A DNA stretch of 37,016 nucleotides from an uncultured Bacilli bacterium (GCA_947631345.1 CANRKW010000002.1:1-37016); one strand, 5' to 3'; numbered from the stretch's first letter, positions 24,658 to 32,394 are shown. The notes: a model not told the origin generated them from the sequence alone. Made by a program: numbers and translations.

Positions 24658-25158
24658 ATGAAAAATACTGGAGTTATTAGAAAAATAGATGAATTAGGAA
24701 GAATAGTCGTGCCCAAAGAAATAAGAAAAAATTTAGGTATTAAAAGTGGAGAAGATGTGCAAATATATATAGAAGAAGACAAAATTATATTGAAAAAATA
24801 TCAAAAAATGTTATCTTTAAAAGAATTAAGTGATAGATATTTATTAAAAATTCGAAAGTTAACTAATAATAATATAATAGTAACTGATAAAGAAAAAATT
24901 ATTTTGGATAGTTTAAAAAAATATGATAATGTAAAAATTGATGATAAAATTGAAAATTATATAATAGAAAGAAAACAAATTACTGGGGAAAAATTGAAAA
25001 TTAGTTTTGATGAATATAGTTATTTTTATTTAATTCCTATAATTAGTGATGCTGATGCTATTGGTTCTATTATTATGGTAAGTGATAATATAATTAGTGA
25101 TAAAGATAAAATGATTATAGATATATTTAATGTTTTAATTGGCATAGAATTGTACTAA
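24658..25158 (+). CDS. spoVT: Stage V sporulation regulator SpoVT (AbrB-family with GAF domain)
   Basis: Transition-state type regulator of forespore genes. The N-terminal AbrB swapped-hairpin domain is MKNTGVIRKIDELGRIVVPK followed by EIRKNLGIKSGEDVQI (residues 1-50). The C-terminal about 110 residues resemble the SpoVT GAF-like domain (IPIISDADAIGSIIM). 166 aa versus 178 in B. subtilis. ATG 24658 is chosen because GAGAGG is 5 nt upstream; an in-frame GTG two codons before it overlaps the ribosome binding site. Location right after mfd matches Bacillus. Confidence 0.9.
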   Translation: MKNTGVIRKIDELGRIVVPKEIRKNLGIKSGEDVQIYIEEDKIILKKYQKMLSLKELSDRYLLKIRKLTNNNIIVTDKEKIILDSLKKYDNVKIDDKIENYIIERKQITGEKLKISFDEYSYFYLIPIISDADAIGSIIMVSDNIISDKDKMIIDIFNVLIGIELY

Positions 25159-25163
25159 AATAG

Positions 25164-25192
25164 TTGAAAAATAGAAAAATATGTGATATATT
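25164..25192 (+). promoter_or_regulatory. Promoter of rpmE
   Basis: TTGAAA (25164-25169), 17-bp spacer, TATATT (25187-25192) with TG extension at 25184-25185. Confidence 0.8.
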
Positions 25193-25210
25193 ACTTTAGC
25201 AAAAGAGTTT

Positions 25211-25230
25211 CTATGGTCTATTGATCATGG
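25211..25230 (+). promoter_or_regulatory. Leader hairpin of rpmE (L31-leader-like autoregulatory candidate)
   Basis: CTATGGTC (25211-25218), loop TATT, GATCATGG (25223-25230): 8 pairs including two G-U, ending 3-4 nt before the AAAGGAG ribosome binding site. Firmicute L31 genes commonly carry structured leaders through which L31 represses its own translation. Whether this one matches that Rfam family needs a covariance search. Confidence 0.55.
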
Positions 25231-25246
25231 CGAAAGGAGAAGGAAT

Positions 25247-25444
25247 ATGAAAAAAGGAATTCATCCAGAACTAAAGGATTGTAAAGTTGTATGTGCTTGT
25301 GGTAATGAATTTATGACAAAAAGTACTAAAAGTGAAATTCATTTAGAAACTTGTAATAAATGTCATTCATTTTATACTGGTAAGCATGTAACTGCTAGAA
25401 CAGGTAATGTTCAAAAATTTAAAGAAAAATATGGAATGAAATAG
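25247..25444 (+). CDS. rpmE: 50S ribosomal protein L31 (zinc-binding type)
   Basis: 65 aa. It begins MKKGIHPELKDCKVVCACGNEF and contains CNKCHSFYTGKH. The four cysteines (in CKVVCACG and CNKC) mark the zinc-containing form of L31. AAAGGAGAAGG precedes the ATG. Monocistronic, with its own promoter, leader and terminator. Confidence 0.97.
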   Translation: MKKGIHPELKDCKVVCACGNEFMTKSTKSEIHLETCNKCHSFYTGKHVTARTGNVQKFKEKYGMK

Positions 25445-25464
25445 TCAACTTAATGACTATTTTT
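25440..25464 (+). terminator. Intrinsic terminator of rpmE
   Basis: AATAGTCA (25440-25447), loop ACTTAA, TGACTATT (25454-25461), then Ts. The stop TAG (25442-25444) lies within the left arm. Confidence 0.88.
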
Positions 25465-25523
25465 AATTTTGATATTTATTTTTTTAAAATTTAGTTTATA
25501 ATTAAATTAAAGGTGAAGAAATT

Positions 25524-25994
25524 ATGGTATTTGGAATTGCCTCTGATCATAGGGGTTATAAATTAAAAGAAAAAGTTAAAAAGTATTTACAAAAAAAACA
25601 TATAGAATTTATTGATTATGGAACAAATAGTCAAGATAGTGTTGATTATAATGATTATGCTTTAAAAGTGTGTAATGCAATACGTGATGGAGAAGTCACT
25701 AATGGTATTTTAATATGTGGAACTGGTATTGGTATGTCAATAATGGCCAATAAAGTTAATGGTATTATGTGTGCTAAAGTCGACAGTGCTATGGAAAGCC
25801 GTTTAGCTAAAGAACATAATAATGCCAATGTTATAAGTTTTTCTGCTGATTTATTGTTATTCGAGGCAAAAGATATTATAGATTCTTATATTAAAAGTGA
25901 ATTTTTAAATACTGAAAAATATATAAGAAGAATAGAAAAAATTAAAGATATTGAAAATATAAATGAAAAATTAAAGAAAAAGAAATCTAAATAA
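25524..25994 (+). CDS. rpiB: Ribose-5-phosphate isomerase B / LacAB family sugar isomerase
   Basis: Interconverts ribose-5-phosphate and ribulose-5-phosphate in the pentose phosphate pathway. 156 aa. It starts with GIASDHRGYKLKE (conserved Asp-His), has the active-site Cys and phosphate loop in ILICGTGIGMSIMANK and the late EHNNANVISFSADL block. AGGTGAAG precedes the ATG. RpiB and LacA/B subunits share these motifs; as a lone gene, RpiB is preferred. Confidence 0.93.
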   Translation: MVFGIASDHRGYKLKEKVKKYLQKKHIEFIDYGTNSQDSVDYNDYALKVCNAIRDGEVTNGILICGTGIGMSIMANKVNGIMCAKVDSAMESRLAKEHNNANVISFSADLLLFEAKDIIDSYIKSEFLNTEKYIRRIEKIKDIENINEKLKKKKSK

Positions 25995-26003
25995 ATTAAA
26001 CTA

Positions 26004-26034
26004 GAATAATTTATGTATTAAAATCATATATAAT
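26004..26034 (+). promoter_or_regulatory. Candidate sigma-E-type promoter abutting the spoIID start
   Basis: GAATAAT (26004-26010), 14-bp spacer, CATATATA (26025-26032), resembling the sigma-E pattern (kmATATT / CATACAnT) with mismatches. TATAAT at 26029-26034 overlaps it. Either -10 would put the start site at or beyond the ATG (26038), implying a leaderless message. Confidence 0.4.
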
Positions 26035-26037
26035 AAT

Positions 26038-26958
26038 ATGAAAAAATATATAATAATTATTCCAGTTTTATTTTTAGTTTATTTTATGACTTTAGATAAT
26101 AAGAATACTGACATTGAGTATGATACAAATGAGAATTATGTAAAAGAAGAAAATGAAAGTATTAGTGAAGAAAAAATTGTAAGAGTTTCATATAATGAAG
26201 AAATAACAGATATGCAAATAGATGAGTATGTTATAGGTGTTTTGGCTTGTGAAATGCCTGCATTATTTCATGAAGAAGCGTTAAAAGCGGGTGCAGTTGC
26301 TATAAGAACGTTCTATTTCTATAAGGCAATGGATTCAAATTATATTGCGAAGAAGAGTGATCAGTGCTATATTTCTAAAGAAATGATGCAGGAAAAATGG
26401 AAAGATGGTTTTGATAAATATTATTCATTTATTGAAAAAGCTGTAAATGATACTAAAAATGAAATTGTTACTTATAATGGTGAGGTAATCGAGTCATTTT
26501 ATTTTAGTTTATCTAATGGTTATACTGAAAATTCTGCTGATGTTTTTGGTGGATTTAGGCCTTATTTGGTTAGTGTTTCATCTTCTTGGGATAAAGAACT
26601 TTCAAATTATTTAGATGAAGTTACATTTTCTTTAGAAGAATTTTACAATAAATTAAATATAGATTATAGTGAAGACTTAACAATTAGTGATGTAGAAAAG
26701 TCTCTTGGAAATAGAATTATATCTCTTTCTATAAATGGCACAAATTTTAAAGGCACAACTATTAGAAATATCCTAGGGCTTAGAAGCACTGATTTTGATA
26801 TAGAATATAATCAAAATAATGTTGTTATAACTACAAGAGGTTTTGGCCATGGTGTTGGGATGAGTCAATATGGGGCTAATGAAATGGCAAAGTTAGGATA
26901 TTCATACAAAGATATTTTAACTTATTATTATAAAGGTACTGAGATTTCTAAAATATAA
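26038..26958 (+). CDS. spoIID: Stage II sporulation protein D (SpoIID/LytB-type lytic transglycosylase)
   Basis: Peptidoglycan lytic transglycosylase of the SpoIID-SpoIIM-SpoIIP engulfment machine. 306 aa. There is an N-terminal membrane anchor (about 2-18). The SpoIID domain has VIGVLACEMPALFHEEALKA with the catalytic Glu (in CEMP), and the late GFGHGVGMSQYGA motif. No ribosome binding site is present before the ATG, and a -10-like sequence ends 3 nt upstream. It forms a pair with spoIIQ downstream, as in Bacillus where spoIID and spoIIQ are near neighbours. Confidence 0.94.
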   Translation: MKKYIIIIPVLFLVYFMTLDNKNTDIEYDTNENYVKEENESISEEKIVRVSYNEEITDMQIDEYVIGVLACEMPALFHEEALKAGAVAIRTFYFYKAMDSNYIAKKSDQCYISKEMMQEKWKDGFDKYYSFIEKAVNDTKNEIVTYNGEVIESFYFSLSNGYTENSADVFGGFRPYLVSVSSSWDKELSNYLDEVTFSLEEFYNKLNIDYSEDLTISDVEKSLGNRIISLSINGTNFKGTTIRNILGLRSTDFDIEYNQNNVVITTRGFGHGVGMSQYGANEMAKLGYSYKDILTYYYKGTEISKI

Positions 26959-26960
26959 AA

Positions 26961-26990
26961 TGTATAAATTATTAAATATTGTTCACATTA
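26961..26990 (+). promoter_or_regulatory. Candidate forespore (sigma-F-type) promoter of spoIIQ
   Basis: TGTATA (26961-26966), 14-bp spacer, GTTCACATTA (26981-26990). This fits the sigma-F pattern (GYWTA, then GGNRANANTW) with one clear mismatch. spoIIQ is a sigma-F gene in B. subtilis. The expected start lies at or just before the ribosome binding site, so the leader would be very short. Confidence 0.45.
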
Positions 26991-27009
26991 TAAATAGGAG
27001 TGTGAGCAA
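26979..27009. repeat. Imperfect inverted repeat flanking the spoIIQ ribosome binding site
   Basis: TTGTTCACA (26979-26987) and TGTGAGCAA (27001-27009) pair over 9 positions with one G-U, with AGGAG in the intervening loop and the right arm touching the ATG. It could be an operator or an RNA stem if transcription starts further upstream. Confidence 0.55.
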
Positions 27010-27668
27010 TGAAAAATGTAAGTTTGAAAAAATTATTTGTACCTATGATTTATTTAACTGCTGTGTTTGCTGTTTTGGCGGCTATATTACTTACTATTTT
27101 TGGAATAGATAAGTATTTAGGGGAAAAAGACCAATTTAATTATTCAGTTAATGGCATAATTGATAATTCTAAACCTGTTAATAGTAGTGACACTGTTAAT
27201 GATAGTCCAAGTGAAGTGAACACACAAATTATAAAACCATATAACTCTGATTCAGTTACAATAGGAAGGTATTACTATGATTTTGAAGCAGATTCTAAAT
27301 CACAAGAAAATTCAATAATATTTTACGAAAATACTTATATGCAAAATTCAGGTGTTGATTATATAAGTGACCAAGTTTTTGACATTTTAAGTGTTTTAGA
27401 TGGTAAAGTTATATCTGTTTTAAAAGATGAAACATTAGGTAATATAGTTAAAATCGAACATGATAAAGAAATTGTAAGTGTTTATCAAGGAATAGATGAA
27501 GTTAGTGTAAAAGAAGGGGATTTAGTGACACAAGGTAATATTATAGGTAAAAGTGGTACTTCAAAAGTTAATTCTAATTTTACAACTTCACTTCATTTTG
27601 AGGTATATTATAAAGGTACATTAATGGATCCAGAAAGTTTTTATACATTAAAATTAGAAGATTTATAG
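27009..27668 (+). CDS. spoIIQ: SpoIIQ-like engulfment protein (degenerate LytM/M23 domain)
   Basis: Forespore membrane protein that pairs with SpoIIIAH across the intermembrane space. 219 aa with one N-terminal membrane segment (about 10-32), a low-complexity linker, then an M23/LytM fold: VLDGKVISVLKDETLGNIV, VSVYQGIDEVSVKEGDLV and TSLHFEVYYKGTLMDP. Zinc ligands are largely lost (no His in the first motif, no His-x-His: SLHF), so it is probably not a peptidase, as in B. subtilis SpoIIQ. AGGAGTG precedes the ATG. Directly downstream of spoIID. Confidence 0.88.
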   Translation: MKNVSLKKLFVPMIYLTAVFAVLAAILLTIFGIDKYLGEKDQFNYSVNGIIDNSKPVNSSDTVNDSPSEVNTQIIKPYNSDSVTIGRYYYDFEADSKSQENSIIFYENTYMQNSGVDYISDQVFDILSVLDGKVISVLKDETLGNIVKIEHDKEIVSVYQGIDEVSVKEGDLVTQGNIIGKSGTSKVNSNFTTSLHFEVYYKGTLMDPESFYTLKLEDL

Positions 27669-27778
27669 TTAATCTTTTAATTTTTTTTCTAAAATTTTGT
27701 AATTTTGTGTAAAGTAGATAATTTGTGTCTATTATTTAATAAGTGTTAAATGTATAATGGTTAGTGGAGGTACGAAAG

Positions 27779-28495
27779 ATGAATAATAAAAATATGGTAA
27801 ATTTTGTGTTATTAGAAAAAGATGAATTTGAAAGTAAGAAAATTAAAAACATAATTATGAATTATATGATGAAGAACAAATTTGAGTTTGATATTCTAGA
27901 ATATTTTGATGTTAATAGTGAATTATTGAATCTTATAGATAAAAATGAATCTAATTATATTTATTTACTTAATTTTGAAGTTAAAAATTTTAATGCTTTA
28001 GAAATAGCAAGAAAGATTAGACAGAACGACTGGGTTAGTCCAATTATAGTATTAGGTGGTGTTAACTCTAATATATTTAAACAGAGACTTCAAATTTTAG
28101 ATTTTCTTGATAAAGAAGATAAATTAGAAAAGAATCTTCATGAATTATTTGATATATGCTTTAAACAATTAAGAGTAAGAAAGAATTTTAAATATAGAAT
28201 AGGTAAAATTGATTATTGTATAGATTATCATAAGATTTTATATATTTATAAAGATACTGTTGAAAGAAAAAGTGTTGTTGTAACTGAAAATTCTGAATAT
28301 AAGATACCTCTTAATTTAGTGAAAGTTAAAGAATTACTTACTGATGATTTTATTTTTACGCATAAAGCTTGTATAGTTAATCTAAAAAGAGTTGATGCCT
28401 TTGTTTGGCATATGGGAAAAGTACTTTTTGATAATGGAAAGGAAGCACCATTTCTATCGAGAATTCGTAAAGAAGAAATATCTAATATGTTTTAA
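27779..28495 (+). CDS. LytTR-type DNA-binding regulator with degenerate receiver domain
   Basis: 238 aa, with AgrA-like layout. A receiver-like N-terminal domain (about 1-120) is followed by a LytTR DNA-binding domain (about 135-238; FTHKACIVNLKRVDAFVW and the end FLSRIRKEEISNMF). The position of the phospho-accepting Asp (usual LDIxL) is Asn65 in IYLLNFEV, and the conserved Thr/Ser after the next strand is Gly (VLGGVNS), so phosphorylation is unlikely. No histidine kinase is adjacent. ATG 27779 has GGAGG 8 nt upstream; an in-frame GTG at 27764 overlaps that site. It has its own terminator and its target is unknown. Confidence 0.85.
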   Translation: MNNKNMVNFVLLEKDEFESKKIKNIIMNYMMKNKFEFDILEYFDVNSELLNLIDKNESNYIYLLNFEVKNFNALEIARKIRQNDWVSPIIVLGGVNSNIFKQRLQILDFLDKEDKLEKNLHELFDICFKQLRVRKNFKYRIGKIDYCIDYHKILYIYKDTVERKSVVVTENSEYKIPLNLVKVKELLTDDFIFTHKACIVNLKRVDAFVWHMGKVLFDNGKEAPFLSRIRKEEISNMF

Positions 28496-28496
28496 G

Positions 28497-28523
28497 ACTA
28501 AAATGTTTTGTTTAGTTTTTTTT
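28497..28523 (+). terminator. Terminator of the LytTR regulator gene
   Basis: ACTAAA (28497-28502), 8-nt loop, TTTAGT (28511-28516), then eight Ts. It begins 2 nt after the stop codon. Confidence 0.8.
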
Positions 28524-28537
28524 ATTTTGTGCAGAAA

Positions 28538-28663
28538 AATCAATATTTAATGCAAAATTTTAAAAATTGGTGTTAAAAATTAGTATTATGGGTAAGTCGT
28601 TACAAAATTTGTCAGATTTTGTAGGTTTAAAAATATTGATTAAAACATACTAAATGTTTTAAT
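28538..28663 (+). promoter_or_regulatory. Structured leader of the cold-shock protein gene
   Basis: The gene-free stretch 28524-28691 contains three inverted repeats. AATCAATATTT (28538-28548) pairs with AAATATTGATT (28631-28641), 11 bp. ACAAAAT (28602-28608) pairs with ATTTTGT (28616-28622), 7 bp. ATTAAAACAT (28639-28648) pairs with ATGTTTTAAT (28654-28663), 10 bp, just before the GAGAGG ribosome binding site. The first and third overlap by 3 nt. Cold-shock genes often have long thermosensing leaders. No clear promoter is identified, so the transcript start is uncertain. Confidence 0.5.
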
Positions 28664-28691
28664 ATAAAGATATGGAAGAGAGGTGTATAGT

Positions 28692-28916
28692 GTGACAAAG
28701 AAGGGCAGAGTTAAATGGTTCAATAATGAAAAAGGTTATGGATTCATTGAAATAGGTTCTGGTGTTGGAGAAGATGTATTCGTACATTATTCTGCAATCG
28801 AACAAGTTGGATATAAATCTTTATCTGAAGGTGATGTTGTTGAATTTACATTAATTAAAACTGCAAAAGGAAATCAAGCAATAAATGTAAAAGAAGTAAA
28901 ACTAACTACTGTTTAG
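28692..28916 (+). CDS. Cold-shock protein (CspA family)
   Basis: RNA-chaperone OB-fold protein, 74 aa with the GTG start at 28692. RNP1 KGYGFIE and RNP2 VFVHYSAI are present, and the opening [13 protein letters not shown] is diagnostic. GAGAGG (28678-28683) is 8 nt before the GTG; an in-frame GTG at 28683 overlaps that site and is rejected. It is monocistronic, with a structured leader and a terminator that includes its stop codon. Confidence 0.95.
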   Translation: MTKKGRVKWFNNEKGYGFIEIGSGVGEDVFVHYSAIEQVGYKSLSEGDVVEFTLIKTAKGNQAINVKEVKLTTV

Positions 28917-28927
28917 GTAGTTTTTTT
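28904..28927 (+). terminator. Terminator of the cold-shock gene
   Basis: AACTACT (28904-28910), loop GTTTA, GGTAGTT (28916-28922), then Ts. The stop TAG (28914-28916) lies at the loop/right-arm junction. Confidence 0.85.
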
Positions 28928-28937
28928 CATATTTATA

Positions 28938-28946
28938 TGGTATATT
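28938..28946 (+). promoter_or_regulatory. Extended -10 promoter of hpf
   Basis: TGgTATATT: -10 at 28941-28946 with TG extension; no strong -35. About 20 nt upstream of the hpf start. Confidence 0.5.
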
Positions 28947-28966
28947 ATTATTATGAGAGGTGGAAT

Positions 28967-29485
28967 ATGAAATATAATATTCGTGGAGAAAAGTTAGAGG
29001 TAACTGAGGCTATTAAGGATTATGTAATTAACAAATTATCTAAAATGGAAAAGTATTTTTCAAATCCTAAAGATGTCAATGTTAAAGTGTTGTTTAGTGT
29101 GAGAGGTAGAGAGCAAAAAGTAGAGGTAACTATTAATGATATTAGTTTTGATTTAAGAGCAGAAGTTTCTCATGCAGATATGTATGCTGCTATTGATTTA
29201 GTTGTAGATAAATTAGAAACTCAAATGAGAAAATTAAAATCTAAGTTAGTTTCTAAAGACAGGGCAAATATAGTATACGAAGAAGATGAAACTATTTTAG
29301 AAGAAGATTTTGAAGTAGTTAAAAGAAAGAAAGTTTATTTAAAACCGATGGATGAAGAAGAAGCAATTGTGCAAATGGAACTTTTAGGACATACTTTCTA
29401 TATTTATAGAGATATTAATACTGAATGTGTTAATGTTTTATATAAAAGATATGATGGAAGTTATGGAATTATCGAAACTAATTAA
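28967..29485 (+). CDS. hpf: Ribosome hibernation promoting factor, long form
   Basis: Dimerises 70S ribosomes into inactive 100S in stationary phase. 172 aa. The N-terminal S30AE domain (about 1-100) begins MKYNIRGEKLEVTEAIKDYV. The C-terminal dimerisation domain (about 118-172) is marked by VKRKKVYLKPMDEEEAIVQM and FYIYRDINTE. ATG 28967 follows GAGAGGTGG; an upstream TTG-type extension is not supported. Located before secA, as in Bacillus (yvyD-secA). Confidence 0.96.
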   Translation: MKYNIRGEKLEVTEAIKDYVINKLSKMEKYFSNPKDVNVKVLFSVRGREQKVEVTINDISFDLRAEVSHADMYAAIDLVVDKLETQMRKLKSKLVSKDRANIVYEEDETILEEDFEVVKRKKVYLKPMDEEEAIVQMELLGHTFYIYRDINTECVNVLYKRYDGSYGIIETN

Positions 29486-29505
29486 AGGGCTTATGCTCTT
29501 TTTTT
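29484..29505 (+). terminator. Terminator of hpf
   Basis: AAAGGGC (29484-29490), loop TTAT, GCTCTTT (29495-29501) with one G-U, then Ts. It starts within the hpf stop codon. Confidence 0.87.
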
Positions 29506-29535
29506 AATATTTTTATTTAAAAAGTTAAAACATTT

Positions 29536-29544
29536 TGATACAAT
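29536..29544 (+). promoter_or_regulatory. Promoter of secA
   Basis: TGaTACAAT, extended -10 (29539-29544). A weak -35 TTTAAA at 29516-29521 is 17 bp upstream. Expected start near 29551. Confidence 0.55.
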
Positions 29545-29569
29545 ATATTTGTATAGGAGATGATTACAG

Positions 29570-32068
29570 ATGGGATTTTTGTCAAAGTTATTTGATCATG
29601 AATATAAAGAATTAAAAAAATTTACTGAACTTGCTGATCAAGTTTTAGAATTAGAAGAAGAAATAAGTAAGTTAAGTGATATGGAACTTAAGGCTAAAAC
29701 TGATGAATTTAAAACTTTATTAAATGAAGGTAAGAGTTTAGATGATATTTTAGTGCCTGCTTTTGCTGTTGTACGTGAAACTGCTTATAGGGTACTTGGA
29801 GAAAAACCTTATAAAGTTCAAGTAATAGGTGGTATTTGCTTACATTATGGTAATATTGCCGAAATGAAAACTGGTGAAGGTAAAACTTTAACTGCTACTA
29901 TGCCAACATACTTAAATGCTTTAACTGGAAAAGGTGTTCATATTATTACAGTTAATGAATATTTAAGTGTTCGTGATGCTGAATGGATGGGTAAAATCTA
30001 TGAATTTTTAGGCCTTAGTGTTGGAATAAATAGAAAAGACGCTAGTAAAGAAGAAAAAAGAGAAGCATATTCTAAAGATATTACTTTCACTACAAATAAT
30101 GAACTTGGTTTTGACTATTTAAGAGATAATATGGTAGTAAGAAAAGAAGCAAGAGTGCAAAGAGGACTTAACTATGCTATTATTGATGAAGTTGACTCAA
30201 TATTAATAGATGAAGCAAGAACGCCTCTTATAATAAGTGGGGGTGTTAGTAAAAGTGCTGACTTATATAAATTAGCAGATAGAACTGCAAAAAGCTTAAA
30301 TACAGAAGATTATGTAATAGACGAAAAAACTAGAAGTGTAACTTTAACTGAAGATGGTATAAAAAAATGTGAAAAACTTCTTAATTTAGATAATATGTAT
30401 GATATAAAAAATTCAGCAATTGTACATAATTTAGATAAAGCTTTAGTCGCCAATTATGCCTTTAAAAAAGATGTAGATTATGTAATTGAAGCAGATAAAA
30501 TAGTTATAGTAGACGCGTTTACTGGAAGACTTATGCACGGAAGACAATATAGTGATGGACTTCATCAAGCACTTGAAGCAAAAGAGGGTGTACATATTAA
30601 TGAAGAAACTAAAGTACTTGCAACTATTACATTTCAAAACTTATTTAGGATGTATAATAAATTAGCTGGTATGACTGGTACAGCTAAAACTGAAGAAGAA
30701 GAATTTAGAAATATATATAATATGTATGTTATAGAAATTCCAACAAATAAGCCTGTTATAAGAGAAGATATGGAAGATTTAGTTTATATTAATATGAGAG
30801 GAAAATATAATGCTATTGCTAATACAATTGAAGAATTACATAAAAAAGGACAACCTATTTTAGTTGGTACTGCATCAATAGAAAGTTCTGAAGTATTAAG
30901 TAATTTACTTGATAAAAGAGGAATTAAGCATGAATTATTAAATGCTAAAAATCATGAAAGAGAAGCTCATATTATAGAAAATGCTGGTCAAAAAGGTGCT
31001 GTAACAATTGCAACTAACATGGCTGGACGTGGAACTGATATAAAATTAGGTGAAGGTGTTGCTGAACTTGGTGGACTTGCAGTTATTGGAACTGAAAGAC
31101 ATGAAAGTAGAAGAATAGATAACCAATTAAGAGGTAGAAGTGGTCGTCAAGGAGACCCAGGCGTTACAAGATTCTTTATATCTATGGAAGATGATTTAAT
31201 GCTTAAATTTGGTAGTGAAAAGATAAAATCTTTAATGACTACTTTAGGTTTTACTGAAGATACACCAATAACTCATAAATTAATGAGTAAAAATATAGAA
31301 ACTAGCCAAAAAAGAGTTGAAGGATTTAACTATGATAGACGTAAAGCACTACTAGATTATGATAATGTTATAAGTAAACAAAGAGAAATAGTTTATGAAA
31401 GAAGAAATGAAATATTAGATAAAGATAGTATTCGTGATAGAGTTTTAGTAATATTTAAAGATTTTGTTATAGATGAAGTTAATAATCATTTTCCTCCTGA
31501 GGATAGACTTACTCATAATGATATAGTAAATATATGTGAGTTATTTAATGCAAATCTCTTAAAAACTAAAAAATTAGATGAAAAAGAATTAGAAAATAAA
31601 GAAATTAATGAAATTCAAGATACTATATATAATATAGTAGTAAATGATTATAATGAAAAATTAAAAGATGTACCTATTGAAATTCAAAATGATTTTGAAA
31701 AAGCAATAACTTTGAAAGTTCTTGATAAAAACTGGATGGAACAACTAGATGCTATGGAAGAATTAAAAGAAGGAATTGGACTTAGAGGGTATGCTCAAAC
31801 GAATCCTTTACAAGCTTATGCATTAGAAGGCTTTGATTTGTTTGATAGTATGCTTAAAGATACTAATAAAGAAGTTACTACATTTTTACTTAAAGCAGAA
31901 GTAAGACAAAATTTAGAAAGAGAAGAAAACAAAAATATTAGAACTAATGATTCTAAAGAAGGGGTAAAGAAGCAACCAATTAAGGCTGGTAAAAAGATAG
32001 GTAGGAATGATTTGTGCAGCTGCGGTAGTGGAAAAAAGTACAAAAATTGCTGTGGAAAAGTAAGATGA
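29570..32068 (+). CDS. secA: Protein translocase ATPase SecA
   Basis: Motor that drives preproteins through SecYEG. 832 aa. Walker A is KTGEGKTLTATMP (about 100). DEVDSILIDEARTPLIISG carries the DEAD-type Walker B. Arginine finger/motif VI region is QLRGRSGRQGDPG. The C-terminal zinc tail is CSCGSGKKYKNCCGK. AGGAG lies about 9 nt before the ATG. The stop overlaps the next gene's ATG. Confidence 0.98.
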   Translation: MGFLSKLFDHEYKELKKFTELADQVLELEEEISKLSDMELKAKTDEFKTLLNEGKSLDDILVPAFAVVRETAYRVLGEKPYKVQVIGGICLHYGNIAEMKTGEGKTLTATMPTYLNALTGKGVHIITVNEYLSVRDAEWMGKIYEFLGLSVGINRKDASKEEKREAYSKDITFTTNNELGFDYLRDNMVVRKEARVQRGLNYAIIDEVDSILIDEARTPLIISGGVSKSADLYKLADRTAKSLNTEDYVIDEKTRSVTLTEDGIKKCEKLLNLDNMYDIKNSAIVHNLDKALVANYAFKKDVDYVIEADKIVIVDAFTGRLMHGRQYSDGLHQALEAKEGVHINEETKVLATITFQNLFRMYNKLAGMTGTAKTEEEEFRNIYNMYVIEIPTNKPVIREDMEDLVYINMRGKYNAIANTIEELHKKGQPILVGTASIESSEVLSNLLDKRGIKHELLNAKNHEREAHIIENAGQKGAVTIATNMAGRGTDIKLGEGVAELGGLAVIGTERHESRRIDNQLRGRSGRQGDPGVTRFFISMEDDLMLKFGSEKIKSLMTTLGFTEDTPITHKLMSKNIETSQKRVEGFNYDRRKALLDYDNVISKQREIVYERRNEILDKDSIRDRVLVIFKDFVIDEVNNHFPPEDRLTHNDIVNICELFNANLLKTKKLDEKELENKEINEIQDTIYNIVVNDYNEKLKDVPIEIQNDFEKAITLKVLDKNWMEQLDAMEELKEGIGLRGYAQTNPLQAYALEGFDLFDSMLKDTNKEVTTFLLKAEVRQNLEREENKNIRTNDSKEGVKKQPIKAGKKIGRNDLCSCGSGKKYKNCCGKVR

Positions 32069-32322
32069 GTGTGGAAAAAAGAGAAGTAAAACCTTTTACT
32101 ATGTGGAGGCATTTTAAAGGTTCAATAGTATTTGTAATAGCTGTAGCTAAACATAGTGAAACTTTAGAAGATTTAGTTGTTTATCAGTGTTTTGATAATG
32201 ATAATACTAATCATAAAAATGGTATTTATGCTAGACCTATTCTTATGTTTTTATCAGAAGTAGACCATTTAAAATATCCAAATGTAACTCAAAAATATCG
32301 TTTTGAAGAAATTAAAGAATAA
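32065..32322 (+). CDS. DUF1653-family small protein
   Basis: 85 aa with the DUF1653 pattern: WRHFKGSIVFVIAVAKHSETLEDLVVY-like core and ARPILMFLSEV. Function unknown; the family is thought to form a small beta-barrel domain. The ATG (32065) overlaps the secA stop as ATGA, so it is translated with secA. No strong ribosome binding site of its own. It ends just before a strong terminator. Confidence 0.8.
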   Translation: MSVEKREVKPFTMWRHFKGSIVFVIAVAKHSETLEDLVVYQCFDNDNTNHKNGIYARPILMFLSEVDHLKYPNVTQKYRFEEIKE

Positions 32323-32327
32323 ATATT

Positions 32328-32363
32328 AAAAAATGTCGACAAAATTAATTGTTGATATTTTTT
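32328..32363 (+). terminator. Strong terminator of secA-DUF1653
   Basis: AAAAAATGTCGACA (32328-32341) pairs with TGTTGATATTTTTT (32350-32363), 14 pairs including two G-U, with an 8-nt loop. The A/T runs make it a classical rho-independent terminator. Confidence 0.88.
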
Positions 32364-32385
32364 CTAGTTAAAACTAATAAAAGTG

Positions 32386-32394
32386 TGATATTAT
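32386..32394 (+). promoter_or_regulatory. Extended -10 promoter for the 32413-33353 pair
   Basis: TGaTATTAT: -10 at 32389-32394 with TG at 32386-32387; no clear -35. Confidence 0.5.

Noticed and set aside
32334..32341. TGTCGACA, a possible double Spo0A box
   Set aside because: It is fully explained as part of the 14-bp terminator stem after the DUF1653 gene, and matches the 0A box at only 6 of 7 positions in either direction.
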